A stretch of DNA of 64,000 bases, taken from assembly GCA_963575745.1 (NCBI GenBank), contig CAUYUJ010017783.1:112344-176343 (forward strand). The letters run 5' to 3'. How positions within the stretch are numbered: position 1 is the stretch's first letter; the number at the start of each line of letters is the position of its first letter. The DNA is from Prorocentrum cordatum (lineage: Eukaryota; Sar; Dinophyceae; Prorocentrales; Prorocentraceae). The notes beneath the pieces were generated by a model. The model saw only the letters and a list, made by a program, of their open reading frames with translations, did not search any database and had not been told where the DNA came from. The translations under genes and the position numbers were made by a program. Shown one piece after another: positions 45,474 to 55,483 of the stretch.

Positions 45474-45686
45474 ATGAGGATGTGTCTTCTCCCAGGTGAG
45501 CTGGGCGGACTACGACTGGCAGATGCGACGGGTGGGGACGTGCATCGGCACGCCCTACGGAGAGCAGTGCGACAGCAGGCGGCCGCCTCTGCCAGGGAGC
45601 CGCGCAGCCTGAGCGAGAAAAGGCAGCCACTCGATCGCAGCCGTGGTGCCATCTCACGGTGCGGCTATGTCGCAGGCCGAGAGGTT
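45474..45686 (+). CDS. Possible exon, unknown
   Basis: Frame: L-P-G-E-L-G-G-L-R-L-A-D-A-T-G-G-D-V-H-R, H-A-L-R-R-A-V-R-Q-Q-A-A-A-S-A-R-E-P-R-S-L-S-E-K-R, C-G-Y-V-A-G-R-E-V. It ends at a foldback. L-P-x-E-L-G-G-L-R-L is common near the end of RT-type proteins, so an RT fragment is another reading. Confidence 0.35.
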
Positions 45687-45857
45687 GACACCAACACCAA
45701 GATCGGCGGTGTGCCTTCACCGAGTGAAGAAGATCCCGATCTCGGTGATGGTGGTAATATTCTGGCTTCCAAGGTGACCGAAATATTACCACCAGCACCG
45801 AAATCTAGGATCATCTTCCCCGTGGTGGAGGCAACCCCCTGTGTTGGTGGTGGTGCC
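45687..45857. mobile_element. Foldback element, family N
   Basis: Arms of about 85 bp: ACACCAACACC, AAGATCCCGATCTCGGTGAT, GGTGGTAATATT against AATATTACCACC, AGCACCGAAATCTAGGATCA, GGTGTTGG-type end. Single copy. Confidence 0.8.
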
Positions 45858-46014
45858 CATTTCCAAGCCTCCGACCATGGCACGGGCCCCAGCCTTGGAG
45901 GGGCATCCTTTGGGCTCTGCCTGCCCGGGCCCTCCACCTCGGGGGACTTCTCGCCGTGGGCGGCTCCACGGGGCCTCGAGACGTCAGCGATGGGGCGCCC
46001 ACGCTCTCGGCCCC

Positions 46015-46190
46015 CTCGAGTTATGAAAAATTCACGACGGGAGGTTTTTCGCTATTTTTGGCCTCTGGGGGCCCTTCCCGGGCCTCGGGACCGTCAAAAA
46101 ACGATGCAGGACGAAAAGCCGGTCCCTGGGAAGTGGTCCAGACCTCTGGGGGGCGACGTCGTGAAAAAATCACGACGCCGGGGGTCTGGG
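46015..46190 (+). mobile_element. Family D element
   Basis: CACGACGGGAGGTTTTTCGC, GGTCCCTGGGAAGTGGTCCA, CACGACGCCGGGGGTCTGGG. Confidence 0.75.
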
Positions 46191-46247
46191 GCTCTCGGCC
46201 CACGTCCCTGCGACCACGCTTCCACCTGTGCAGGCGCGCAGTCAGTA

Positions 46248-46424
46248 CAGGGGAGGCCCGTGCCGAGAAGCACCCTGCTTGCCTCCAGGGTGCCATCGGG
46301 TTTCCTGGGTCTCGGTGGTTCTGCGATGGAGAGCGTGGTGTCCCCACACCACCAATCCATGGACGGCCTGGGGTCTCAGGGTCGGGTGTCTTGTGGAAGG
46401 CTTCTTGCGGTCGGGCCTCCACTG
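46248..46424 (+). mobile_element. Family A-prime element, copy 2
   Basis: CAGGGGAGGCCCGTGCC to GGTCGGGCCTCCACTG. Abuts a family A element, as at 3817-3990. Confidence 0.7.
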
Positions 46425-46426
46425 TA

Positions 46427-46669
46427 CAGTCGGGGCCCTGAAGGAGGAACCCTTTTTTTGGTTGGGGAGGGGCTCCGCGTTCCTCAAGTGTTTCGCAGCT
46501 TGCCTCAGGTGTTCCTTATGTTTTCGATCGGAAATCGAGGCTTACTCATGGAAAATAAAGGGGCCTCGCTCCTTATTTCGGGTTCTCTCGATCGGAAATC
46601 GAAGTTTAACTTATGGAACAGAGGGGCCTCGCTCCTTATTTCGGGTGCCTTAGGTCGAGGCCCCGACTG
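46427..46669 (+). mobile_element. Family A element with internal duplication
   Basis: CAGTCGGGGCCCTGAAGGAG to AGGCCCCGACTG. A 68-bp internal segment (CGATCGGAAATCGA to CTCCTTATTTCGGG) is repeated. Confidence 0.85.
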
Positions 46670-46674
46670 TATCC

Positions 46675-46870
46675 GGAGCGCCGGGCCCCGCGAGGCCTTG
46701 CCGATCCCCCGGGCGCACTGCTCGGCGGCGGTGCCCGCAGGGAGAAGGGGCGCGCCTCGGCGTGCGCGCCGCCCGCTGTCCTCGCCGCCGGGCTCCGCCC
46801 CCTCCGCGGGGCTTCCCATCGCCGGGGCGGCGGCGTGCGGCGAGGGCTTCGGGAGCGGAAAGGAGGGGTG
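46675..46870 (+). CDS. Possible exon between two elements
   Basis: Frame options include E-R-R-A-P-R-G-L-A-D-P-P-G-A-L-L-G-G-G-A, R-R-E-K-G-R-A-S-A-C-A-P-P. Very GC-rich; two frames open. Its placement between family A and family M elements is like other exons. Confidence 0.25.
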
Positions 46871-46877
46871 GTGGTGA

Positions 46878-47031
46878 CTACCCTGACCTTCCAGGAGGGC
46901 TAAAAAATAGCACCCGACGTAAAAACCTATCCCAGAGCTATGTTACGTCTTGGTTTTAGGCTGTTTCGTCTCGTTTTTTAGGTTTTGAGGTTTCCAGTGC
47001 TAAAAAATAGCTCTCTGGAAGGTCAGGGTAG
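46878..47031. mobile_element. Inverted-repeat element, family M
   Basis: CTACCCTGACCTTCCAG-AGGGCTAAAAAATAGC at left; GCTAAAAAATAGCTCTCTGG-AAGGTCAGGGTAG at right. AT-rich centre. Single copy. Confidence 0.9.
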
Positions 47032-47032
47032 G

Positions 47033-47194
47033 GGGGGGTGGATTTCATGGCGGGGGCCATGATCTTTCCCCAGATTTCAGGGCGCCTCTTCCTATTCCAT
47101 TACGTCCCAGGCCCCCCTGCTGGGCCGCGCACATGCCGCCGGTCATGATTTGCACCCCCCCCTCTTGGACACCCCCCTCTTGGCCGCTCCCGAC
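47033..47194 (+). mobile_element. Family G element, copy 2
   Basis: TTTCATGGCGGGGGCCATGA to CTCTTGGCCGCTCCCGAC. Confidence 0.85.
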
Positions 47195-47461
47195 TTCCCC
47201 CGGGTCGGCGACTACAAAGGGTATGGTCACGCCGGGGTGTGGTTTGCGATCGGCACCGTCGGGGCCCGGGGGGCACGACACGGTCCTCGGTCGGGCCTCC
47301 TCGGGGGGCAGCGGAGAGCTCTGCTGAGGTCCTCGCCCGCCTCCCAGGGCGCCCTTCAGGGTGCCGGTTGCAAACCACACCTTTTGCAAACCGCATCCTT
47401 CGGAGTCGCCGATCGGGGCTCAAGAGACGGGGGTCAATGCAAACGGGGGGCAGCCAGAGCG
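47195..47461. other. Unassigned
   Basis: GGTTTGCGATCGGCACC and GGTTGCAAACCACACC-TTTTGCAAACC words. No gene recognised. Confidence 0.3.
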
Positions 47462-47605
47462 CCGGATCTTGCAGGATTCTGCAGGGCCAGGGGTGCATTG
47501 ACCCGGGTGAAGGTGCAGGATCTTACAGGATCTTACATGATCCTTCGCATTGACCCCAGTTTGGGTGCAGGATTTTGCACGATCCTGCAGGATCTTGCAA
47601 TGCTT
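47462..47605 (+). repeat. GCAGGATCTTGCAGGATC short repeats
   Basis: AGGATCTTACAGGATCTTAC, GCAGGATTTTGCACGATCC, TGCAGGATCTTGCA. AGGAT-TTGCA words in both orientations. Confidence 0.8.
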
Positions 47606-47669
47606 GACTGACCCCGTTCTGGAGTGACCTGGGCCAGAATTCCCCCAATTCCCAGGGACGACGGGCGTA

Positions 47670-47793
47670 TCCAGAGCCGCCGTCGCCCTCGTCCTCGTCC
47701 TCGCCCTCGTCCTCGCCCTCGTCCTCGCCCTCGTCCTCGCCCTCGTCTTCGCTCTCGTGGTCGTCGTCCTCGTCCTCGTCCTCGTCGTCGTCC

Positions 47794-47825
<32 letters not shown>

Positions 47826-47875
47826 GTCGTCCTCGTCGTCGTCCTCGTCGTCGTCGTCGTCGTCGTCGTCGCCGC
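47670..47875. repeat. CGTCCT/CGTCGT tract
   Basis: CGTCCTCGCCCT hexamer-like units, then CGTCGTCCT, ending in CGT repeats. Confidence 0.9.
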
Positions 47876-47879
47876 GCGC

Positions 47880-48020
47880 AGCCGCGGCGCCCGCCTCTCC
47901 GGGGGCCACGCCGCTGCAGGCCCGTGGTGGCCGCCCGTGGACCGCTGGCGTCGCAGGGGCCAGCGACCCCCCGCGGCCAGGGCGCCCGGGGGCGGCGCCG
48001 GCGCCTCTGGCGTTGCGAAG
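47880..48020 (+). other. GC-rich island between tracts, coding undecided
   Basis: Frame A-A-R-S-R-G-A-R-L-S-G-G-H-A-A-A-G-P-W-W, P-P-V-D-R-W-R-R-R-G. Bounded by two pyrimidine tracts. Confidence 0.25.
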
Positions 48021-48024
48021 CCTC

Positions 48025-48345
48025 CTCCTCCTCGCCCTCGTGCTCCTCCTCCTCCTCCTCCTCCTCCACCTCCTCCTCCTCCTCCTCCTCCTCCTCCTCC
48101 TCCCCGCCCTACTCCTCCTCCTCCTCCTCTCCTCCTCGCCTCCTCCTCCTCCTCCCCGCCTCCTCCTCCTCCTCCTCGTCGTCCTCCTCCTCCTCTTCCT
48201 CCTCCTCCTCCTCCTCCTCCACCTCCCGCTCCTCCTCCTCCTCCTCCTCCTCCTCCTCCTCCCTCCTCCTCCTCCTCCTCCTCCTCCTCCTCCTCCTCCT
48301 CCTCCTCCTCCTCCTCCTCCTCCTCCTCCTCCTCCTCCTTCCCTC
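48025..48345. repeat. CCT tract
   Basis: 320 bp; last 85 bp a nearly pure CCT run. Confidence 0.95.
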
Positions 48346-48353
48346 GGGGTCGA

Positions 48354-48566
48354 GCAGTGGCGAAGCGTCCTGGCTTGCCTACAGTCGGGGCAGAAGCAAC
48401 GTTTAGGTCCAGCCCTGGACCCACCAGGGAATGCTCTAAGAGCCTTCTGTGGCCTGCACGACCCCTGGCTGGGGCCGTCCTGCTTTGACACCTCGGCTTC
48501 GTGTTCTAAGAACCTCGCGATTGTGTCTCACAACGCTTTTGGCTTCTAAGAACATGTCGTGGTAGG
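48354..48566 (+). mobile_element. Family O repeat, copy 2
   Basis: GCAGTGGCGAAGCGTCCTGG to TTCTAAGAACATGTCGTGGT. It includes GGTCCAGCCCTGGACC, reminiscent of the family X end. Confidence 0.65.
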
Positions 48567-48569
48567 ACG

Positions 48570-48662
48570 ACGACGAGGAGGAGGAGGAGGGCGGGGAGGA
48601 GGAGGAGGAGGAGGAGGAGGAGGGCGGGGAGGAGGAGGAGGAGGAGGAGGAAGAGGAGGAGG
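48570..48662 (+). repeat. GGA tract
   Basis: Two GGAGGAGGAGGAGG blocks joined by GGCGGGGA. 48663-48850 is unassigned. Confidence 0.9.
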
Positions 48663-49032
48663 TCGTGGTAGGCCTAGAGGAGCGGCGGGACAGTCGGTCG
48701 GTCATCGCTCCAAGGGGGCAGGGGTCGGACGGTTGCACTCTTCCGGCGCGGCCAGGGCAAAGCTCGGAGCCATTTTGGCGAATCTCGGAGTGGACGTCCG
48801 AGCGACGGCAAGGTAGTGGGAGGGCGATGCGCAGACCCCCTCGCGATGTGAAAAAATATGACGGACGTTTTTCCCAACCATCCTGTGGTGTTGGGTCCTC
48901 GTTTTGAAGAGACGGTGCCCCGCGTTCCTCCTCCCGCTGCCCCCTCCCCCCTCCTCCCATCATCATCACCATCCTCATCATGCTCATCATCATGAGTATC
49001 GTCATCATCATCATCCACATCGTGGTTGTCGG

Positions 49033-49148
<116 letters not shown>

Positions 49149-50172
49149 GGCACACCCCTCACACGTTTCGTGGCCCCATAGGGAGCTCCACCGAAGGCCC
49201 AAATGGCTGCGTCCGCATGCCGCCGCCGCCCAATTTTGGCACACCCCTCACACGTTTCGTGGCCCCATAGGGAGCTCCACCGAAGGCCCAAATGGCTGCG
49301 TCCGCATGCCGCCGCCACCCAATTTTGGCACACCCCTCACACGTTTCGTGGCCCCATAGGGAGCTCCATCTAAGGCCCAAATGGCTGCGTCCGCATGCCG
49401 CCGCCGCCCATTTTGGCACACCCCTTCACACGTTTCGTGGCCCCATGGGGAGCTCCACCGAAGGCCCAAATGGCTGCGTCCGCATGCCGCCGCCGCCCAA
49501 TTTTGGCACACCCCTCACACGTTTCGTGGCCCCATAGGGAGCTCCATCTAAGGCCCAAATGGCTGCGTCCGCATGCCGCCGCCACCCCATTTTTGGCACA
49601 CCCCTTACACGTTTCGTGGCCCCATGGGGAGCTCCACCGAAGGCCCAAATGGCTGCGTCCGCATGCCGCCGCCGCCCAATTTTGGCACACCCCTCACACG
49701 TTTCGTGGCCCCATAGGGAGCTCCACCGAAGGCCCAAATGGCTGCGTCCGCATGCCGCCGCCACCCAATTTTGGCACACCCCTCACACGTTTCGTGGCCC
49801 CATAGGGAGCTCCACCGAAGGCCCAAATGGCTGCGTCCGCATGCCGCCGCCACCCAATTTTGGCACACCCCTCACACGTTTCGTGGCCCCATAGGGAGCT
49901 CCATCTAAGGCCCAAATGGCTGCGTCCGCATGCCGCCGGGCTGCACACATTCGTTTGGCCCCATGGGGAGCTCCACCGAAGGCCCAAATGGCTGCGTCCG
50001 CATGCCGCCGCCGCCCAATTTTGGCACACCCCTCACACGCTTCGTGGCCCCATAGGGAGCTCCATCTAAGGCCCAAATGGCTGCGTCCGCATGCCGCCGC
50101 CACCCCATATTTGGCACACCCCTTACACGTTTCGTGGCCCCATGAAGAGCTCCACCGAAGGCCCAAATGGCT
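49149..50172 (+). repeat. Tandem array, 89-bp unit, about 11 copies
   Basis: Unit: CACACCCCTCACACG, TTTCGTGGCCCCATAGGGAG, CTCCACCGAAGGCCC, AAATGGCTGCGTCCGCATGC, CGCCGCCGCCCAATTTTGG. Two sub-types alternate (CTCCACCGAAGG and CTCCATCTAAGG). Confidence 0.98.
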
Positions 50173-50181
50173 GCGGCCCAG

Positions 50182-50456
50182 GCGTGATCCTGGACTGCGG
50201 CCGCCACGAGGTCGGGAACGGCAAGAAGGAGGACGACGACTGGTGGCTGGAGCTCTACGCGCTGCTCTCGCGCGCCACGCGCCACGAGGATCTCCTGCTC
50301 ATGCGGGCGCCGCTCATCGAGTTCTTCCTGGCAGGGCCGCCGGAGGGCTTGCGGAAGCAGCTGGAGCAGTTTGCAGCGCGCACGAAGCGGCGCAGGAGGG
50401 AGGCGACGGCCCTCGCCAGAGAGCTGGGCTTCAGCGAGTTCATCCGCGAGGCCTGA
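50182..50456 (+). CDS. Terminal exon, probable helicase-like (SF1) protein
   Basis: Follows CGGCCCAG. Reads (G)-V-I-L-D-C-G-R-H-E-V-G-N-G-K-K-E-D-D-D, W-W-L-E-L-Y-A-L-L-S-R-A-T-R-H-E-D-L-L-L-M-R-A-P, E-F-F-L-A-G-P-P-E-G-L-R-K-Q-L-E-Q-F-A-A-R-T, A-R-E-L-G-F-S-E-F-I-R-E-A, TGA. The segment Y-A-L-L-S-R-A-T-x4-D-L-L-L-x-R-A-P is like the C-terminal A-L-S-R motif of Pif1/UvrD-type helicases, and I recall very similar endings in dinoflagellate predicted proteins. Basic helix and conserved tail. Its upstream intron would contain the satellite array. The frame is the only one with such composition, so coding is convincing; the exact family is less sure. Confidence 0.65.
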
Positions 50457-51112
50457 CCTGGGGAGCGGCCCCGCACGAGCCAGCGGCGCGCGCTGGTTGT
50501 CGCTGACGCTTGGATGACCCCAGCTCGTCGTCGGGATTTCTCGCCAGAGGATGACCGGCGCCTGTCGGGGGATTTCACCCAGATCGCGCCATTTTCGCAC
50601 GCCTCGCCACGCAGTACGGGGGCGCTATCCGTTGACTCAGAGTCGCAGTGGACAACCCCCGCGCGTCGATGGGATCCCCTCGGGATGACCAGACCGCGTC
50701 GGCGAGGACTTCCCAGGCACTTTCGCGCGGCGCCGCCTGCGCGCTGCGTTCTGCGTGCCTCGCTGTCGGTCTGGAGGCAAAAACGTTTCTCCTCGTCTCT
50801 CGTTCCTCCTGCTTCCAATCGCTTCTTGACCGCGCGCTCCCCCGTCTCGTTTCTGCCGCTGCTGACCTGCCTTCGACATCTACACGGTGTCTCCGTCACC
50901 TCTTCCTGCGTGCCCAGTAACAGGTCTCATGATGCGATGATGATACTGATGTGTTGGCTCGCCCCAGTGAGCTCTCCTCCTCCGCCCGCCACCTCCTGCC
51001 CGCGCTGCCCTGTGCCTCGTCCATGCAGTGGCGCGGTGCCTGTGAGAAGAGGGGCCTAGTTTGCGCGCCCCCTCCTTCGTCTCGTATCCGCGCGGCACTC
51101 GCAGCTGCATGC
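50457..51112. other. 3' flank of the exon, no gene
   Basis: Unique sequence, moderate composition. Likely 3' UTR and spacer. No polyadenylation signal or tRNA-like structure noted. Confidence 0.4.
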
Positions 51113-51155
51113 GGTTGGGTCCTTCGCCAGGCTAATCCTGGCGAAGGACCCAACC
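51113..51155. repeat. Perfect 19-bp inverted repeat, 5-nt loop
   Basis: GGTTGGGTCCTTCGCCAGG - CTAAT - CCTGGCGAAGGACCCAACC. Confidence 0.98.
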
Positions 51156-51189
51156 GTGTGCAATTGTGCACTTGCGGGTGCCGCTTTCG

Positions 51190-53365
51190 GTGGGGCTCCT
51201 TATGGGGCCACGAAAGGCGTGCCACGAAACGCTGTCCTGGGTGCACGGGACGCATGAGGGCGGTAGCACTGGGGTCTTCGGTGGCGCTCCCTATGGGGCC
51301 ACGAAACGTGTGAGGGGTGCGCCGAAATGGGTGCGGCGCCGCCATGCGGACGCAGCCACTGGGGCCTTCGGTGGAGCTCCCTATGGGGCCACGAAACGTG
51401 TGAGGGGTGTGCCGAAATGGGTGCGGCGCCGCCATGCGGACGCAGCCAGTTGGGCCTTCGGTGGAGCTCCCTATGGGGCCACGAAACGTGCGATGGGTGT
51501 GCCGAAATGGGTGCGGTGCCACCATGCGGACGCAGCCACTGGGGCCTTCGGTGGAGCTCCCTATGGGGCCACGAAACGTGTGAGGGGTGTGCCGAAATGG
51601 GTGGGGCCGCCATGCGGACGCAGCCACTGGGGCCTTCGGTGGAGCTCCCTATGGGCCACGAAGCGTGTGAGGGTGTGCCGAAATGGTGCGGCGCCGCCAT
51701 GCGAACGCAGCCACTGGGGCCTTCGGTGGATGGGCCACGAAACGTGAGGGGTGGGGCGGCACCGCCATGCGGACGCAGCCACTGGAGCTTTCGGAAGAGC
51801 TCCCTATGGGGCCACGAAGCGCGCGAGGGGTGTACCGAAATGAGTGCGGCGCCGCCATGCGGACGCAGCCACTGGGGCCTTCGGTGGAGCTCCTTATGGG
51901 GCCACGGAACGTGTGAGGGGTGTGCCGAAATGGGTGCGGCGCCGCCATGCGGAGGCAGCCACTGGGGCCTTCGGTGGTGCTCCCTATGGGGCCACGAGAC
52001 GTGTGATGGGTGTCCCGAAATGGGTGCGGCACCGCCATGCGGACGCAGCCACTGGGGCCTTCGGTGGAGCTCCAAATGGGCCACGAAACGTGTGAGGCGC
52101 GTGCCGAAATGGGTGTGGCGCCGCCATGCGGACGCAGCCACTGGGGCCTTCGGTGGAGCTCCCTATGGGGCCACGAGACATGTGAGGGGTGTGCCGAAAT
52201 GGGTGCGGCGCCGCCATGCGGACGCAGCCGCTGGGGCCTTCGGTGGAGCTCCCTATGGGGCCACGAAGCGTGTGAGGGTGTGCCGAAATGGGTGCGGCGC
52301 CGCCATGCGGACGCAGCCGCTGGGGCCTTCCGTGGAGCTCTCTATGGGGCCACGAAGCGTGTGAGGGGTGTGCCGAAATGGGCGCGGCGCCGCCGTGCGG
52401 ACGCAGCCACTGGGGCCTTCGGTGGAGCTCCCTATGGGGCCACGAAACGCGTGAGGGGTGTCCCGAAATGGGTGCGGCACCGCCATGCGGGCGCAGCCAC
52501 TGGGGCCTTCGGTGGAGCTCCCTATGGGGCCACGAAACGTGTGAGGGGTGTACCGAAATGGGTGCGGCGCCGCCATGCAGACGCAGCAACTGGGGCCTTC
52601 AGTGGAGTTCCCCATGGGGCCACGAAACGTGTGAGGGGTGTGCCGAAATGGGTGCGGCACCGCCATGCGGACGCAGCCACTGGGGCCTTCGGTGGAGCTC
52701 CAAATGGGCCACGAAGCGTGTGAGGGGTGTGCCGACATGGGTGCGGCGCCGCCATGCGGACGCAGCCACTGGGGCCTTCGGTGGAGTTCCCTATGGGGGC
52801 CACGAAACGTGTGAAGGGTGCGCCGAAATGGGTGCGGCGCCGCCATGCGAACGCAGCCACTGGGGCACTCGGTGGAGCTCCATATGGGGCCACGAAGCGT
52901 GTGAGGGGTGTGCCGACATGGGTGCGGTGCCGCCATGCGGACGCAGCCATTGGGGCCCTCGGTGGAGCTCCTTATGGGGCCACGAAACGTGTGAGGGGTG
53001 TGCCGAAATTGGTGCGGCGCCGCCATGCGGACGCAGCCACTGGGGCCCTCGGTGGAGCTCCCTATGGGGCAACGAAACGTGCGAGGGGTGTGCCGACATG
53101 GGCGTGGCGCCGCCATGCGGACGCAGCCACTGGGGCCCTCGGTGGAGCTCCTTATGGGGGCACGAAACGTGTGAGGGGTGTGCCGAAATGTGTGCGGTGC
53201 CGCCATGCGGACGCAGCCACTGGGGCCTTCGGTGGAGCTCCCTATGGGGCCACGAAGCGTGTGAGGGGTGTGCCGAAATGGGTGCGGCGCCGCCATGCGG
53301 ACGCAGCCACTGGGGCCTTCAGAGGAGCCCCCTTATGGGGCCACGAAACGCGTGAGGGGTGTGCC
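51190..53365 (-). repeat. Tandem array, 90-bp unit, about 24 copies
   Basis: Unit (plus strand): GGGGCCTTCGGTGGAGCTCC, CTATGGGGCCACGAAACGTG, TGAGGGGTGTGCCGAAATGG, GTGCGGCGCCGCCATGCGGA, CGCAGCCACT. 90 is divisible by three, so four frames stay open for up to 355 codons. Confidence 0.98.
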
Positions 53366-53589
53366 GTGCTAGTGGGAGGAGGGGGGGAGGGAGGGGGGAG
53401 GAGGCGGAGGAGGAGGAAGGAAGGAAGGCAGGAGATGAGACGCGGGGCACCGTCTCTTCAAAACGAGGACCCAACACCACAGGATGGTTGGGAATTACCC
53501 TGTGACGTACCCAACACATTTGTATCAATGGAAACGAGGAGTTGGCCGAAACTTGTATGGACAATCAACTTGACGTGTGAGCTACTACG

Positions 53590-55145
53590 TGTCAACCAGC
53601 AGGCCTCGAAAGTGGCGACAGTTTCACAGATCGCAGCCCCCCAGGGATGGCGAGGTCTAATTTGAATCTGCGTGTGGCATCACTGTGCTGGGCCCCCCAG
53701 CAGGCCGCGAAAGTGGCGACAGTTTCGCAGATCGCAGCCCCCCAGGGATGGCGAGGTCTAACTTGAATCCGCCGTGGATACCCACTGTGCTGGGCCCCCC
53801 AGCAGGCCTCGAAAGCGGCGACAGTTTCACAGATCGCAGCCCCCCAGGGGCCCCGCCAGCAGGCCTCGAAAGTGGCGACAGTTTCGCAGATCGCAGCCCC
53901 CCAGGGATGGCGAGGTCCCATTTGAATCCGCCGCGGGTGCAGACTGTGCTGGGCCCCCCAGCAGGCCTCGAAAGTGGCGACAGTTTCACAGATCGCAGCC
54001 CCCCAGGGATGGCGAGGTCACATTTGAGTCCGCCGCGGGTGCAGACTGTGTTGGGACGGCGAGGTCCCATTTGAGTCCGCCGCGGGTGCAGACTGTGCTG
54101 GGCCCCCCATCAGCCCTCGAAAGGCGACAGTTTCGCAGATCGCAGCCCCCCCGGGATGGCGAGGTCCCATTTGAATCCGCCGCGGGTGCAGACTGTGCTG
54201 GGCCCCCCAGCAGCCCTCGAAAGTGGCGACAGTTTTGCAGATCGCAGCCCCCCAGGGATGGCGAGGTCATTTGAGTCCGCCGCACTTTGAGCAGCCTAGA
54301 AAGCAGCAGGCCTCGAAAGTGGCGACAGTTTCACAGATCGCAGCCCCCCAGGGATGGCGAGGTCCCATTTGAGTCCGCCGCGGTGCAGACTGTGCTGGGC
54401 CCCCAGCAGCCCTCGAAAGTGGCGACAGTTTCACAGATCGCAGCCCCCCAGGGATGGCGAGGTCTAATCTGAGTCCCCGCGTCACTCCGCTGCCCCCCCC
54501 AGCAGCCCTCGAAAGTGGCGACAGTTTCACAGATCGCAGCCCCCCAGGGATGGCGAGGTTTAATCTGAATTTCCGTAAGACGTCACTGTGCTGGGCCCCC
54601 CAGCAGCCCTCGAAAGTGGCGACAGTTTCACAGATCGCAGCCCCCCAGGGATGGCGATGTCTAATCTGAGTCCCCGTAAGACGTCACTGTGCTAGGCCCC
54701 CCATCAGCCCTCGAAAGTGGCGACAGTTTCACAGGTCGCAGCCCCCCAGGGATGGCGAGGTCTAATCTGAGTCTCCGTAAGACGTCACTGTGCTGGGCCC
54801 CTCAGCAGCCCTCGAAAGTGGCGACAGTTTCACAGATCGCAGCCCCCCAGGGATGGCGAGATCTAATCTGAATCTCCGTATGACGTCACTCCGCTGGCCA
54901 CCCCAACAGCCCTCGAAAGTGGCGACAGTTTCACAGATCGCAGCCCCCCAGGGATGGCGAGGTCTAATCTGAATTCCCGAAGGGCGTCACTCCGCTGCCA
55001 GCAGCCCTCGAAAGTGGCGACAGTTTCGCAGATCGCAGCCCCCCAGGGATGGCGAGGTCTAATCTGAGTCCCCGTAGGGCGTCACTCCGCTGGGCCCCCC
55101 AGCAGCCCTCGAAAGTGGCGACAGTTTCACAGATCGCAGCCCCAC
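53590..55145 (+). repeat. Tandem array, ~100-bp unit, about 15 copies
   Basis: Unit: CAGCAGCCCTCGAAAGTGGC, GACAGTTTCACAGATCGCAG, CCCCCCAGGGATGGCGAGGT, CTAATCTGAGTCCCCG, then a variable linker (TAAGACGTCACTGTGCTGGG or GCGGGTGCAGACTGTGCTG). Not related to the 90-bp arrays. Confidence 0.98.
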
Positions 55146-55159
55146 CAGAGAGCAAGAGA

Positions 55160-55256
55160 AGAGAGGAGGAGGCGAGAGGAGGCGGGAGGCGGGAGGAGGA
55201 AGGTGGAGACCACAGTGCTCTATTCAAAACGAGTACCCAACGCAGGAGGGTTGGGA
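55160..55256 (-). repeat. Anchor of the composite element next to the 100-bp array
   Basis: Purine spacer then TATTCAAAACGAGTACCCAA, CGCAGGAGGGTTGGGAAAAA: the anchor seen at 53460, same orientation. Confidence 0.75.
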
Positions 55257-55380
55257 AAAACACAGACACAAATCATCGTCGATTCCCCCGAAAGTATAAG
55301 AAGACATGGGAACATGTGGGAAATTATAGGGAATCTCGCTATCTGTGTGTGTATCTATTTGTCAACCCAGGGCCCCTTCA
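55257..55380 (+). mobile_element. Family E element, copy 6
   Basis: AAAAACACAGACACAAATCA to TTGTCAACCCAGGGCCCCTT-CA. It starts exactly at the end of the anchor. Confidence 0.75.
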
Positions 55381-55483
55381 CTCAGGGGCCCCCTGGGGGC
55401 CCCGTCGACGGGGGGCCCAGCAGGCCGTGGCGGCCGCCTGGGGAAACCCTGGGGGGGGGGGCACCGCGGCCCAGGGGCACCTC

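Larger units (their letters stand above)
51113..53495 (-). mobile_element. Composite satellite element, copy 3 (reverse, both ends present)
   Basis: Right terminus (now left) with CCTGGCGAAGGACCCAACC; array 51190-53365; purine spacer 53370-53440; anchor CACCGTCTCTTCAAAACGAG, GACCCAACACCACAGGATGG-TTGGGAA at 53450-53492. Lacks the CAT run. Opposite orientation to copy 2, with the helicase-like exon between. Confidence 0.75.

Noticed and set aside
51200-53355. Frames of 300-355 codons on both strands of the 90-bp array as repeat proteins
   Set aside because: Explained by unit length divisible by three; all strands and several frames are open alike, and the 77-89 bp sister arrays break them.
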